Assembly: GCA_963851385.1 (NCBI GenBank)
Contig: CAWKPE010000018.1
Span: 62,001 to 126,000 of the forward strand
Direction: 5' to 3'
Length of the DNA stretch: 64,000 bases
From: CAWEFA01 sp963851385
Lineage (GTDB): Bacteria > Bacteroidota > Bacteroidia > Bacteroidales > DTGW01
Part shown: positions 17,539 to 29,717 of the stretch, piece after piece
Layout: every line of letters starts with the position of its first letter
Numbering within the stretch: the first letter of the stretch is position 1
Translations under genes and position numbers: made by a program
The notes under the pieces: model-generated
What the model was told of the DNA's origin: nothing
The model's database searches: none
The model's input: the letters and a program-made list of their open reading frames with translations, nothing else

Positions 17539-19018
17539 AGTCGAATATCAAAAGGCGGATAATTACATCAACAATCTGTTGAGAATCAACGAATAAAGTT
17601 GATAACTTATTAATTTTCACTAAGGTTAGTTTGCAGGTTTTGACAAACTTTGCCAAAAACCTTGCAGACTATGTTACCAAGAAAAAAGACAAATCTCAAT
17701 TAAGCTTTTATCGCACCTTTGAAGAGCAATTAAACCATAGCCATCCACTGTATATCCTGGCCAATACAATAGATTGGCAAATGTTTGAAGATGCTTTTAA
17801 AAAGCATTATAGTTCGAATATGGGCGCCCCTGCAAAACCTATTCGCTTAATGGTATCCTTATTAATTTTAAAACAGTTGCGAAACTTAAGCGATGAAAGT
17901 ATAGTTGAGCAATGGTCAGAGAACAGCTACTATCAATATTTTAGCGGGGAAGAATGTTTTTGTAGCACAGCGCCATGTGTCCCAACAGAGTTAATTGAAT
18001 TTAGAAAGCGTATAGGCGAAGAAGGAGTGGAATTGATTTTAAAAGAGAGCATCCGTATTAACGGGAAGGATGGAAAGGGAAAAACATTAAGTGGAGATAG
18101 TACTGTTCAAGAGAAAAATATTACCTATCCTACAGATGACAAGCTATACAAAAAGATAATCCATAAGTGCCAACTATAGCTGAAAAAGAAGACATTGAAC
18201 TACGACAAAGCTATAAACGGACAGTAAAAAAATTAAGCATTATTCAACGGTTAAAACGCAGAAAAGGAGGAGAAGCAAAAGCCCGCAAAGCCAGTAAGAA
18301 GATAAAGACAATAGCAGGAAGGTTAGTCAGGGAAATAGAGCGAAAACTAGCACCATCAGAATTACAAAAATGGGGAACAGAGCTGTCACTTTATAAGCAA
18401 GTATTGATGCAAAAGAAAAGTGATAGTGATAAAATCTACAGTTTACATGAACCACAGGTTAAATGCTTTAGTAAAGGTAAAGAACATAAAAAATATGAAT
18501 TTGGCAGCAAGGTATCAATCCTGGTTACACAAAAAACAGGAGTTATTGTAGGGGCGTTAAATTTTGACGAAAACCTGCATGACTCAAAAACATTAGATGC
18601 AGCATTAGAACAACATCAACGGTTGACAGGCATTGAAGCAGAGCATGTATATGTTGACAGGGGTTATCCGGGGCCAAAACAAATACGCAACACACAAATA
18701 CATTTACCTAAACCAGACAAGATGATTACCCGGTCAAGAAGGGCAAAGCACAAACGCAGGGCAGCCATTGAACCTGTAATAGGACATCTTAAACACGACC
18801 ATCGAATGGTCAGGAACTTTTTAAAAGGAAGTTATGGAGATGCAATAAATGTAATGTTAGCGGCTTCTGCAATGAACTTCAAACGGATGATGAACCTGTG
18901 GAAAACGGGTAAACATCTTTTGGCTCAATTTTTAAATGAATTATTAAAGCATTTTTTTATGTTTGCAGCTGACGGCAATAAATTGCAAAATCTAAAATAT
19001 ACTTTTTGAGGTTCGACT
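17539..19018 (+). mobile_element. IS5-like insertion sequence, 1480 bp, with inverted repeats and 4-bp target duplication
   Basis: Ends are AGTCGAA at 17539 and TTCGACT at 19018. The inverted repeats continue imperfectly for about 18 bases (AGTCGAATATCAAAAGG on the left; reverse complement of the right end AGTCGAACCTCAAAAAG). Both sides are flanked by ATTT (17535-17538 and 19019-19022), a perfect 4-base target duplication. It carries one transposase gene, interrupted by a frameshift. It lies between the ABC permease and the glycogen synthase/phosphorylase gene. Confidence 0.85.
17631..19009 (+). pseudogene. IS5/IS1182-like DDE transposase, one frameshift
   Basis: Transposase with an N-terminal DUF772-type domain (LANTIDWQMFEDAF, PAKPIRLMVSLLILKQLRN) and a DDE domain: first Asp in LSGDSTVQEKN, second in VYVDRGYPG, Glu in AAIEPVIGHLKHDHRM. 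The frame breaks near 18173: the first half ends HKCQL, the second resumes as PTIAEKEDIELRQSY; one added A would restore HKCQTIAEKED. The proposed TTG start at 17631 is uncertain as no ATG lies near the N-terminal domain. Whether the break is decay, error or regulated slippage cannot be told; no classical slippery heptamer is at the site. Confidence 0.8.
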
Positions 19019-19130
19019 ATTTATATTCATTTCTGTTAAGAAAAATTTCAGATTTAATTGTAAATTACATGATTGAAATTTTTTCAAAAAGTAATAAATT
19101 GTTTCAAAATCAGATTTTAAAAAATTAACT

Positions 19131-22100
19131 ATGGACGAAGATATCAAAAAACCGGATTATCTGTTTGAAGTGAGCTGGGAGGTATGTAACAAAGTTGGTG
19201 GAATATATACAGTCATTTCAACAAAAGCTTTGACATTAGTTGAAGAATTAGGCAGTAATTATATGTTGATAGGCCCCGATGTATGGAGGGATGCTGCAAT
19301 AAATCCGGAATTTGTCGAAGATAAAAAACTATTTAAATCATGGAGAGATAAAGCTGCTGATGAAGGTCTCCGAATTAAAATTGGCAGATGGAACATCAAT
19401 GGTAATCCTATCGCTATTATTGTTGATTACACGACTTTTATCAATCAAAAAGACGCAATTTTTTCTACATTCTGGGAGACTTATAAATTGGATTCCCTTT
19501 CCGGACAATGGGATTACGTTGAACCTGCACTTTTTGGTTACGCTGCCGGCCGTGTAATTGAAAGTTTTACAAAATTCAATTTAAGTGTTAGAGAAAAAGT
19601 AGTAGCACAATTTCATGAATGGATGACTGGTGCAGGACTTTTATACTTAGAAACAAATATGCCCCAGGTTGCAACAGTTTTTACTACACATGCTACTGTT
19701 CTTGGTCGTGCAATAGCAGGAAACAATCAACCACTGTATGGACATTTAGATGAATTTAATGCTGATGCAAAGACATCTGAATTTAATGTAGTATCAAAAC
19801 AATCACTTGAAAAAATTTCTGCTCAGAATGCCGATTGCTTTACAACAGTTAGTGAAATTACTGGCAGCGAGTGTGTGAAATTTCTTGATAAACCTGTTGA
19901 TATTGTTACACCTAATGGTTTCGAAGATACATTTGTCCCTTCAGGTGATAATTTTGAAAATTCCCGGCAAAAGGCACGTACAAAATTAATTGAAGTCAGT
20001 GAATCACTATTGAACAGAAAAATTCCAAGTGATGTACTTTTGCTTGCAACATCAGGCAGATATGAATTCCGAAATAAAGGAATTGATCTATATTTAAATG
20101 CTTTATCAGAATTAAACAGACTTCATGATCTGAAACGCCACATTATAGCATTTGTATTAATTCCTGCTAATCACTATGGTCCGCGCAAAGATTTAATGAA
20201 TAAACTCAAAGGACAGGAAAGTCAACCGTGCGACAGATGCGTATTAACGCACAACCTTCACTATGAAGAACATGATAGCATATTGAACCGAATGAAGGAA
20301 GTTAATTTATCAAATCAGGCTAAAGATAAAGTTTCTGTAATATTTGTTCCTTCATACCTAAACGGTGATGATGGCATATTCAATATACCTTATTATGAAT
20401 TGCTCATTGGTTTCGACCTTACTGTTTTCCCTTCATATTATGAACCCTGGGGATATACACCGCTTGAAAGTCTTGCTTTTCACGTTCCAACGGTAACTAC
20501 AAGCCTTACCGGGTTTGGCCTTTGGGTCCGCAAACAATTTAAAAATCCTGGAAATGGCATTAGTATAGTCGAACGCACCGATTCAAACGATCATGAAGTT
20601 GTTAGTGAAATTGTAAAATCAGTTTTTAGAATTGCTTCTCTCAATAGTCAACAAATGTTAGAAGCAAAAGAAAAGGCAAAAGAAATATCTAAAATTGCTC
20701 TATGGAAAAACCTTATTAATTATTACTATAAAGCATATAATTTAGCCATTCTTAAAGCTTTGGATCGATCAGTATCTGTAGTTGAAACTGAAAAAGTTGA
20801 GACATTATCGCCTTCAGAAAAAATATCTGTTGCTAATGCTCCTATTTGGAAGAGATTGCTGGTACAAAAAAATATTCCTGAGAAACTTCATGCTCTTGAA
20901 GAACTTTCAAAAAATTTATGGTGGTGCTGGAATTATGACGCTATTGAACTGTTTAAATCAATAGACCCTGCTCTTTGGGAGCAAAGTGAGGGGAATCCAA
21001 TAGTTTTCTTTGACACTATTTCTTATGATCGCTTCCTGAGACTGGAAAAAGATAAAAATTTCATTAAAAGACTAAATGATATTTATAATCGGTTTTTAGA
21101 TTATATGAAAAGACCAATGAAGCAGGGTCCAAAGGTCGCCTATTTTAGCATGGAATATGGTTTACATGATTCAATAAAGATATTTTCCGGAGGTCTGGGC
21201 GTTTTAGCCGGTGATTATCTAAAAGAGGCAAGTGATTCCGGATGTGACATTGTTGCTGTTGGCTTATTATACAGATATGGTTACTTCAAGCAAATCATCT
21301 CCGCCCATGGTGACCAGATAGCACAGTATGAATCACAAAAATTTTCAAAGACTCCCGTCCAACCCTTGAGAGATGATAAAGGCAATTGGCTTATTATTCA
21401 TCTTGTTTTACCAGGACGCACGCTTACAGCTCGTATTTGGCTTTTAAGTGTTGGCAGAATTTCATTATACCTTCTTGATACTGATTTTGAAGATAATATA
21501 GAACAGGATCGCACCATTACACATCATCTCTATGGAGGAGACTGGGAAAATCGGTTTAAACAGGAATTGTTACTTAGGTATTGGAGGTATTCGTGCCCTT
21601 GATGCAGTTGGAATGAATTGCGACTTATATCATTGTAATGAAGGACATGCTGCATTTATAGGAATTGAAAGACTAAGAAAATATATTGTTTACCAGAATT
21701 TCACGTTTGCAGAAGCTCTTGAAATAGTCAGGGCATCTCAGCTATTCACTACTCATACACCAGTTCCTGCAGGTCATGATGCATTCGACGAAGATATGCT
21801 TCGTACTTATATCGGTCATTATCCAAGTCGGATGAAGATTTCCTGGAAACAATTTATGGCCCTGGGCAAATCGAATCCTGATGATCCTGCTGAAAAATTT
21901 TCTATGAGTTTCCTTGCAGCTAACCTTTCCCAGGAAGTTAACGGAGTAAGCGAATTGCATGGAAGAGTAAGCCAGAATATTTTTCATGCTCTATACAATG
22001 GTTATGCTCCGGAAGAACTTCATATTGGTTATGTTACAAATGGCGTGCATTTGCCTACTTGGACAGCAAAACCATGGATGGATCTTTATGAAGATACTTT

Positions 22101-23379
22101 TGGAAAAGATTTTTTTGCTAATCAAACCAAAAAAGAAACATGGAAAAAAATACAGGATGTTCCAGATGTGCAAATCTGGAAAATTCGAAATCATCAGCGG
22201 CAAATATTACTTGAATACATTAAGGAAAGACTTAAAGAAACCGGGGTTAAACGTCTTGAAAATCCAAAAATGATAGTTGAGATGAGTGAAAAGCTTAATA
22301 AGCATACGCTCACTATTGGATTTGCCCGCAGGTTTGCAACTTATAAACGTGCACATCTTTTATTTACTGAAATAGAAAGGCTGTCCCGAATTGTCAATAA
22401 TCCTTCAATGCCCGTTCAATTTATTTTTGCAGGTAAAGCACATCCCAATGATAAAGCCGGACAGGATTTGATTAAAATGATTTCCGAAGTTTCAAAACGT
22501 TCTGAATTTATTGGCAAAATTATTTTCCTGCCCAATTATGAATTGAAGCTTGCAAAAGTACTGGTTCAGGGTGTAGATATTTGGCTAAATACACCTACAA
22601 GACCACTTGAAGCATCAGGAACAAGTGGAGAAAAAGCTGTTATGAATGGTGTCCTGCATTTAAGTGTTCTAGACGGATGGTGGGCTGAAGGATACCGCGA
22701 AGGTGCCGGTTGGGCATTACCTGAAGAAAATACTTATGACAATTCTGATTACCAGGATCAGCTTGATGCTGAAACATTATACAGCTTACTTGAAAACGAA
22801 ATTACACCTCTTTTCTATTTTAGAGATGAAGAAGGCTTACCTACAGGATGGATAAAGTATATTAAAAATTCAATTGAAAAAGTTGCCTCAAATTTTACCA
22901 TGAGCAGACAATTGAATGATTACGAAAATAAATACTATACCAAGCTCTATGCTCGTACATTGCAAATGAAGGAAGATGAATATAAAATGGCAAAGGAACT
23001 GGCAGCCTGGAAAAAACGTGTAAAAAGTGGTTGGGAAAGTATTGAAGTAGTCTCATTAAGTTATCCCGATATTATCCGTGAATCTGTAACTCTCGGGAAA
23101 AGTTACGATGGTGAAATTGTATTGGATCTAAATGAGCTTTCACCTGACGATATAGGAGTTGAAATAGTAATAGCCGATCTCATAGGTGTAGAAAATACTC
23201 CAATTGTTTCTTATTCTCAAGAATTTGTCCTGGATAAAGTTGAGGACAGGCTGGCATATTATAAGATTGATATTACACCAAAGCGTCCCGGAGTTTTTGA
23301 TTTTGGAATCAGAATATTCCCTAAGCATTCTGCTTTACCACACAGGCAGGATTTTAATTATTTGAGATGGGTTGAATAA
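19131..23379 (+). CDS. Glycogen synthase (GT3) fused to alpha-glucan phosphorylase (GT35), one frameshift
   Basis: About 1416 residues. Residues 1-560 match eukaryotic-type glycogen synthase (FEVSWEVCNKVGGIYTVIST, AQFHEWMTGAGLLYLE, TTHATVLGRAIAG, PSYYEPWGYTPLESLAF), which extends alpha-1,4-glucan from UDP-glucose. Residues about 580-1416 are a short-type glucan phosphorylase that releases glucose-1-phosphate: DUF3417-like start (LEELSKNLWWCWNYDA), YFSMEYGLHDSIKIFSGGLG, and the pyridoxal phosphate lysine in EASGTSGEKAVMNGVLH. The frame breaks once near 21570 (…KQELLL then GIGGIRALDAVGMN). Both halves overlap exactly at the break, favouring a one-base error. The stop is 5 bases from the convergent glgB stop. 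Confidence 0.88.
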
Positions 23380-23384
23380 AAGTA

Positions 23385-25415
23385 CTACTTTTCATAAACT
23401 GACTTTACAGGCAACTTTTTAAGCACCATAGCTGTCCTTGCCGGCAGATATAATGAAATATAGTTGGTTTTTAACGTTGTAAGCTGACCTTCAGATGTTG
23501 TATAATAAATCATGGTTTTGTCAATTCTGTTCTGTCCACCAAATTCCGAATCATCTGTTGTCAAAATAATTTTATATTTACCAAAATCGAAAGCTATTTT
23601 ATAATTAGTAAATGACCTGGTTGGGTTCAGATTAAAAACAAAAAACCAATCATTCCTTCTATATGCAAGTACCTGGTCATTTTCATTAATATGCAACAGC
23701 GTTGGAAAGAGCACATCGAAACAACTAGTATTATTTGTCAACTCAAGCATAGCTTTATCAAAATCCTGTAACCAGTGATATTTTAATTTTGGGTCATCTG
23801 CAAGATTCCATTGGCGCCGGGCATATTTGAAAGACCAATTATTTCCTTCACGCGGAAAATCGATCCATTCAGGATGGCCGAATTCATTTCCCATAAAATT
23901 AAGGTAACCTGCTCCTGCTGTAGTTAGCGTCATCAAACGTATTATTTTATGCAATGCTATACCCCTGTCAATTATCAAACTTACACTTTCTTTATTCATG
24001 CTGTAATACATTTCCTTGTCAGTAAGTCTGAAAAATATGGTCTTATCACCTACCAATGCCTGATCATGAGATTCTGCATATGAAATTGTTTTTTCATCTG
24101 CCCGATGACTAGTTAATTCACTATACAACTTATTTACATTCCACTTTTCATCTGGAAGTTCCTTTATTATTTTTATCCAGTAATCAGGTATGCCCATAGC
24201 TAACCGGTAATCAAATCCAAAACCACCGGAATCAAATGGTGCAGCCAATCCTGGCATTCCGCTCATTTCTTCAGCAATTGTTATAGCTTTGGGATGAGCC
24301 TCATGAATTAATTTATTTGCTAATGCTAAATAAATTATTGCATCTTCATCTTCGTTGTTATCAAAGTACATTTCATAACTTGTAAAATTACGGCTGAGTC
24401 CATGATCAAGATAAAGCATACTTGTAATGCCATCAAAGCGAAAACCATCAAACTTATATTCATCGAGCCAATATTGGCAATTTGAAAGGAGGAAGTGCAG
24501 TACTTCGGGTTTCGCATAATTAAAACATAATGAATCCCATGCTACATGGGTTCTTCTGTGGCTGGCATGGAAGTACTGGTAAGGAGTACCATCGAACATG
24601 CCAAGCCCCTCAAGTTCATTTTTCACAGCATGAGAATGTACTAAATCCATGATAATTGCAATACCCATTCCATGTGAAGCATCTATTAAGGATTTCAATT
24701 CATCCGGAGTTCCAAACCTGGAAGATGCAGCAAAAAAATTAGAAACATGATATCCAAAAGAACCATAGTAAGGATGCTCCTGGATAGCCATTAATTGAAT
24801 AGTATTATAACCCAATTTCTTTATTCTTGGCAGAATATTGTCTCTGAATTCAACGTAAGTGCCTACTTTCTCTTCTGGAGTGCTCATTCCCACGTGAGCT
24901 TCATAAATAACAGGAATTTTATAAGCCGGTTCAAAATTTGGATTTGCCCATACAAATGGTTTTTCTGGATCCCAAATTTCGGCATTGAAAATAAGTGTTT
25001 TTTTATCTTGAACCATTCTTGTTCCCCAGGCTGGTAATCTATAGGCTTCTCCCACATTCCACTTGACAAGTAATTTATATCGTTGCCCATGATGGATTGA
25101 ATTTTCAGGTATTTTTATTTCCCAATTACCATACTTTAACTTTTTTAATGCAAATTTTTGTTCAATATTCCAGGATGAGAAATCACCTACCAGGTATATC
25201 TCATTAGCGTTTGGGGCCCATTCACGAAAAACCCACCCGTCAGGCTCTTTATGAAGTCCAAAATATAAGTGCCCGGTTGCAAAATCCTGTAATTTGTGAT
25301 TTCCACATAACAATTTTTCTTTATCCAGCATTTCTTTACGACGATGTATAATGACATCCTTAAATGGATTTAACCATGGATCCTGCTGAACAATTATTGG
25401 CAAGGGAACAGCCAT
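23385..25415 (-). CDS. glgB: 1,4-alpha-glucan branching enzyme, GH13 eukaryotic-type
   Basis: Introduces alpha-1,6 branches into glycogen in the cytoplasm. 676 residues: N-terminal CBM48-like domain (FREWAPNANEIYLVGDFSSW), then a GH13 barrel with IYEAHVGMS, MDLVHSH, nucleophile Asp in DGFRFDGITS, acid/base Glu in IAEEMSG and stabiliser Asp in AESHDQA, and a C-terminal all-beta domain. Its size and motifs resemble the eukaryotic/GH13_8 branch, in keeping with the GT3-type synthase next to it. Transcribed towards the synthase/phosphorylase gene; the two stops are separated by only 5 bases and no terminator is visible between them. Confidence 0.95.
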   Translation of the reverse strand: MAVPLPIIVQQDPWLNPFKDVIIHRRKEMLDKEKLLCGNHKLQDFATGHLYFGLHKEPDGWVFREWAPNANEIYLVGDFSSWNIEQKFALKKLKYGNWEIKIPENSIHHGQRYKLLVKWNVGEAYRLPAWGTRMVQDKKTLIFNAEIWDPEKPFVWANPNFEPAYKIPVIYEAHVGMSTPEEKVGTYVEFRDNILPRIKKLGYNTIQLMAIQEHPYYGSFGYHVSNFFAASSRFGTPDELKSLIDASHGMGIAIIMDLVHSHAVKNELEGLGMFDGTPYQYFHASHRRTHVAWDSLCFNYAKPEVLHFLLSNCQYWLDEYKFDGFRFDGITSMLYLDHGLSRNFTSYEMYFDNNEDEDAIIYLALANKLIHEAHPKAITIAEEMSGMPGLAAPFDSGGFGFDYRLAMGIPDYWIKIIKELPDEKWNVNKLYSELTSHRADEKTISYAESHDQALVGDKTIFFRLTDKEMYYSMNKESVSLIIDRGIALHKIIRLMTLTTAGAGYLNFMGNEFGHPEWIDFPREGNNWSFKYARRQWNLADDPKLKYHWLQDFDKAMLELTNNTSCFDVLFPTLLHINENDQVLAYRRNDWFFVFNLNPTRSFTNYKIAFDFGKYKIILTTDDSEFGGQNRIDKTMIYYTTSEGQLTTLKTNYISLYLPARTAMVLKKLPVKSVYEK

Positions 25416-25736
25416 AATGAATTTTTTATCGATAACGCTTTTTATAGACTTCTGCTAAAATTTAAAATATTATTTGCAATTTATAAAGAATCTATGTTTA
25501 ATGCAATAAAATCAAATGATTTAGCATTTTCTCCAAATTATGTAATGTGAATTGAATATTTTTATAACAGATTTTAACTTTTTTAAATCAGAATTAAATT
25601 TAAAATTTATAATTCACTATAATCATTAATAAATCTTTATCAAAAGATAATATTTTATTAATTTTAGTAATTTAGCAACCGAACTGAATTATTGTCAAAT
25701 TGAGAAGTATAAAATTCAACTAATGAAGTATTTGCA
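25416..25736. other. AT-rich spacer between divergent genes
   Basis: About 320 bases, over 75% A+T, separating the divergently transcribed glgB and the secreted protein at 25737. It must hold both promoters, but no confident -33/-7 pair is visible. Confidence 0.4.
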
Positions 25737-26700
25737 ATGAGGCTGGCAACTATAATTTTTATATTTTTTATTTTAAAATCCATAACTTTTTCGCAGAGTT
25801 TAGAAATAATGGATAAAGAGCTAATAAGCAAAAATAAAATTAGTACTCAAACATTATTTGAATATGACTATGTAAAAGGTAAACCAGAGAAAAAAGGGAC
25901 AAAGGCACGTATTGATAGTTTTGACACGCAGGGTAACAGGGTTGAAGAAATTAACTATCGTGCCAGTGGCTCAATTCACTATATTGTTACTTATAAATAT
26001 GATGTTTCAGGTAATAAGACCGAATATTCAAAATATTCTGGGGATGATAAAAAACTAAACTATAAGCAAAGTATTAAATTCGATTCAAAAGGTAATAAAC
26101 TTATGGAAAACGGATTTAATGGTATTGATAGTTTTAAAATTGTTTATAATTATAATAAAGCATTTAGATTGGCAGAGGTTAATTTTTTTCTTCAGAATAA
26201 GCTTGATGAAAAAAGAGTTTTCAAATATTCAGATAATAATGCTGATTTAAAAGTTTTAGATGGTTCAGGAAATTTAAAATTTACTCAAAAAAATATTTAC
26301 AGTTCATCAGGAAAATTGCTTGAAGAAACACGTTATGAAATAGATAATTCAATTTCAAGAAAAGTAGTTTATACATATGACAACAATGATAACTTGACCT
26401 CAGAGACAAAATACCTTAGTGGTAAAATGGTCGGTAAAATTACCCGAAAATACAACGATAAAGGACTTGCTTTCAGAAGTTTACCAGGAAAACCTGAATG
26501 GACAAAAGTATCTGGCAAATAAATATTCCCATGACGACAATAACTGGTTGATAGAGGAAAATTCTCGCAATGATCCAAAACAAGATTTTACTCGAAACGT
26601 CTATACTTATGACGAAAAAGGTATTTGTAAAACAATTGACAGTTACTATTCCGATTATAAAAAACAAGTTCTGAGCGTATTTCTGTACACTTATTATTAA
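25737..26700 (+). CDS. Secreted YD-repeat-like protein of unknown function, one frameshift
   Basis: Signal peptide (LATIIFIFFILKSITFSQS) followed by short repeated units of the pattern Y-(x)-Y/F-D-x-x-G-N-x-x-E, for example YKYDVSGNKTEYSKY, KFDSKGNKLMENGF, YTYDNNDNLTSETKY and YTYDEKGICKTIDSY. These resemble the YD/RHS-like beta repeats common in secreted Bacteroidota proteins. The first frame stops at 26522, but from about 26470 a second frame continues the repeat pattern (LLSEVYQENLNGQKYLANKY) to a natural stop at 26700, so one indel splits the gene. No function can be assigned. Confidence 0.6.
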
Positions 26701-26818
26701 TTGTTCAGAGAGTTAGTTGGCTGATTTAACTGATTTTTATTTACTTAAATGATATTATTTTCTCATTCTTACTATTCAATTTTTTTTACTTCTGTCTTAA
26801 TCTCCTATTGCAATTATT

Positions 26819-28118
26819 TTAATACACATTAAACATCAAACCAAAAGTAGTTCTTTTAAAATCATACCAAAAAACATTTCCAATATATGTAAATCCTATT
26901 ACCGGACGGTCATTAATAAAGCCAGCTTTTAGTGACATTTTTTTTACAATTTGATAATAAAGGCTGCAATCAAATTGATCCGTATAATATGGATCTACAT
27001 AGCTTGAAATGTTCCATATATGGCTTTAAATAGAATGCGTTAGGGTGTGACTTACTGTAATAATAATATAGGTATGAGACACCCGCATAAAAAGAATGAT
27101 TGAAATGAAATCCCGCAGATATGCAGGCCCCGTAATTTAAAAATAGTTGATTTGAACTTTCATCAGACTTCATCAAAATAGCGATAATAAAAGACCGGGC
27201 TGGCAGTAATGCCAAACCGGTTATTTGCAGTTTTATAAAGACGAAATGGAAAAGCAAAGCGGCCATCTGTAAAACTTTTATGTCTATTAACTTCTGCATA
27301 AAAAGCGTAATTATCTTTTAAAAGAGATATTAACCCAACGCCTAAATAAATAGTTTTTAAAAATGGAAAATTAAAGTTTAATACAGGTATAAACCGCTTT
27401 TTTTTATTAAAATCATCCTGGTTTGTTAAATATCCTTGTGAAAAACTTTCAAAATAGTACTTTGGCTCAATGTTTTTAAAACATGATAAATTGATTTCAG
27501 GTTTATCTTCTTTTAAATAATTAAGTGCATATTTTCTTTCGCCAGTAAAGCATCTGTCAGCGCTATCATTGTGCATATAGCCTCTGAAACGGCTGGAATA
27601 TTTGCTTCCTGAGAATTTAAGAAATTCTGGAATAGTAAAATTTAGCAGAATCAATATTAGAAATCTGCTCCCACATCTGACCTTCTAAGAAATATACATC
27701 GGTGTATTTATATGCATCAGGATATGACCTTTTAAGTTCATTAACAAAAAAAATTTGCAGCAGAAAATTCTTTTACTGACAAACTACTTATTATGCCTGA
27801 ATATAAATTCACCAAATCCGCATCTTCACTTAAAATAAGTAGATCATTTTCTTTAATCCTTTTAATATCAAAATACATTTTACTTGTATCTAATGAAATT
27901 AAAAAGCTATCAAAATTAGATTTGTCAATTAATTCAAAGTTTTTGTTTCTTAATGGAAGATTCGCTCCCTGATATGGATAACTATAAAAACCATTTGCTT
28001 CATCATATTTAATTTTCTTTACTTTTAGTTTAAAACTGCATGCAGAAAAAAGCAGACTGCAAATAATTACATAAGATAAGAAACTTAAAATAATTTTATA
28101 CGTGCGGCAATATCCCAT
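26819..28118 (-). pseudogene. Unrecognised envelope lipoprotein with beta-barrel-like end, about four frameshifts
   Basis: Starts at 28118 with a hydrophobic signal and lipobox (IICSLLFSACS). The N-terminal half is helical, possibly TPR-like (NELKRSYPDAYKYTDVYFLE). The C-terminal half alternates hydrophobic and polar residues with many aromatics (FIPVLNFNFPFLKTIYLGVG, FNHSFYAGVSYLYYYYSK) and ends in FGLMFNVY, like outer-membrane barrels. The frame changes near 27750 (in an 8-base A run), 27640, 27170 and 26990, and closes at 26819. The pieces join without gaps. I do not recognise the family. Confidence 0.55.
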
Positions 28119-28389
28119 TATAATGCTTTTGAAGAAATCATAAAATAGAGCAAATTTTGTCCGTTTGTTCCTTTACAATGTATGAAATAGTCCGGATTTT
28201 TTTAAATTCAAAATTTTCTGACATTAATATATGCACCTTTGTAACTTAAACAGGATTTAAACATTTAAAGTATATTTACATTCCTTACATTGATTTAAAC
28301 TTTGGACTTCAAAAATAAATATTCTACTGGTTTTGCAATGCATTTATAAATATGAAACATATTGAATCGTATCGAAATTTTTTATTATA

Positions 28390-29442
28390 ATGAAAATTCT
28401 TGTCACAGGAACTGCCGGATTTATAGGATATCATTTGGCGAAAAAATTATTGGAACGGGGAGAAGACGTGGTGGGTCTCGATTCTATTAATGATTACTAC
28501 GATATTAATTTGAAATATGCGCGCCTTAAAGAATCAGGGATTCAGAAAAAAGAAATAAAATACAATTCCATTATTAAAAGCAAAAAATTCGACAATTACA
28601 AATTCATAAAACTTAATCTTGAAGATAAAGAAAACCTTGATCTGCTTTTTAAAAAAGAACATTTTGACAAGGTTTGCAACCTGGCGGCCCAGGCCGGAGT
28701 GAGATACAGTCTTATAAATCCTTATGCCTATCTGCAAAGTAATATTTCAGGATTTCTTAATATTCTGGAATGTTGCCGCGAATATAAAATTAGAAACCTT
28801 GTTTATGCAAGTAGTTCCAGCGTTTATGGATTAAACGAAACTTATCCTCTTTCAACACATCATAATGTTGATCATCCAATTAGTTTATACGCGGCAAGTA
28901 AGAAATCAAATGAACTAATGGCTCATACTTATAGTTATTTATTTGGCGTTCCTACAATCGGGCTAAGATTTTTTACAGTTTATGGACCATGGGGCCGTCC
29001 GGATATGGCACTTTTTATTTTTACAAAATCTATTTTAAATAATCAACCCATTGAAGTTTTCAACAATGGCAATATGGAGCGTGACTTTACTTATATTGAG
29101 GATATTATTAACGGAGTAATTCTTACAATTGATAATCCTCCAATGCCAAATGATGCATGGACAGGCAAGTCACCAGAGCCTTCAAGTTCAAAAGCTCCCT
29201 ATAAAATTTATAATATTGGAAATAACAATCCTGTCAAACTGACTGATTTCATTAAAGCTATTGAAAATGTTACTGGTAAAAAAGCTACTCTGATTCTCAA
29301 ACCAATGCAACCAGGCGATGTCGTCAAAACATGGGCAGATGTTAATGATCTTATTAAAGATTTTTCTTATAAACCGCAAACAAATATTTATGAAGGAATT
29401 AAAAACTTTTATGAATGGTATAATTCATATTATAACGTCTGA
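28390..29442 (+). CDS. NAD-dependent epimerase, UDP-glucuronate 4-epimerase type
   Basis: Extended short-chain dehydrogenase that interconverts UDP-glucuronate and UDP-galacturonate, for capsule or lipopolysaccharide. 350 residues. Rossmann motif GTAGFIG at residues 7-13, NDYYDINLKYARL typical of CapI/GAE enzymes, catalytic Ser/Thr region YASSSSVYG and YAASKKSNE (YxxxK), and RFFTVYGPWGRPDMA, the substrate-loop signature of UDP-glucuronate epimerases. First gene of the nucleotide-sugar cluster; 275 bases of spacer separate it from the next gene. Confidence 0.9.
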   Translation: MKILVTGTAGFIGYHLAKKLLERGEDVVGLDSINDYYDINLKYARLKESGIQKKEIKYNSIIKSKKFDNYKFIKLNLEDKENLDLLFKKEHFDKVCNLAAQAGVRYSLINPYAYLQSNISGFLNILECCREYKIRNLVYASSSSVYGLNETYPLSTHHNVDHPISLYAASKKSNELMAHTYSYLFGVPTIGLRFFTVYGPWGRPDMALFIFTKSILNNQPIEVFNNGNMERDFTYIEDIINGVILTIDNPPMPNDAWTGKSPEPSSSKAPYKIYNIGNNNPVKLTDFIKAIENVTGKKATLILKPMQPGDVVKTWADVNDLIKDFSYKPQTNIYEGIKNFYEWYNSYYNV

Positions 29443-29681
29443 AGTTTCTGTTTATTAAAAAGAACTTTTTTAACAAAATAACTAAATGAAGATTTGTTAA
29501 TAATCAAATATATAACAGAATTAATTATCATGGCAAAAGCTTAAGATTTGATCCCTTATTAATTTCAAGAGAATAACAAAAGTCAACAATATTGTACCAG
29601 TTTACATAGTTTTTATTTTGACCACATGCAAAAACAAATGAATTGCAGTCTTAAAAATATGATATGGTTAAAGTATTTTCT

Positions 29682-29689
29682 ATATTTGA
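29682..29689 (+). promoter_or_regulatory. Possible -7 element before the WbpB-like gene
   Basis: TATATTTG matches the Bacteroidota -7 consensus TAnnTTTG, 30 bases before the ATG at 29718. No TTTG is found at the expected -33 distance, so support is partial. Confidence 0.3.
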
Positions 29690-29717
29690 TTAACAGGGAA
29701 AAATAAAGTTTTACAAA

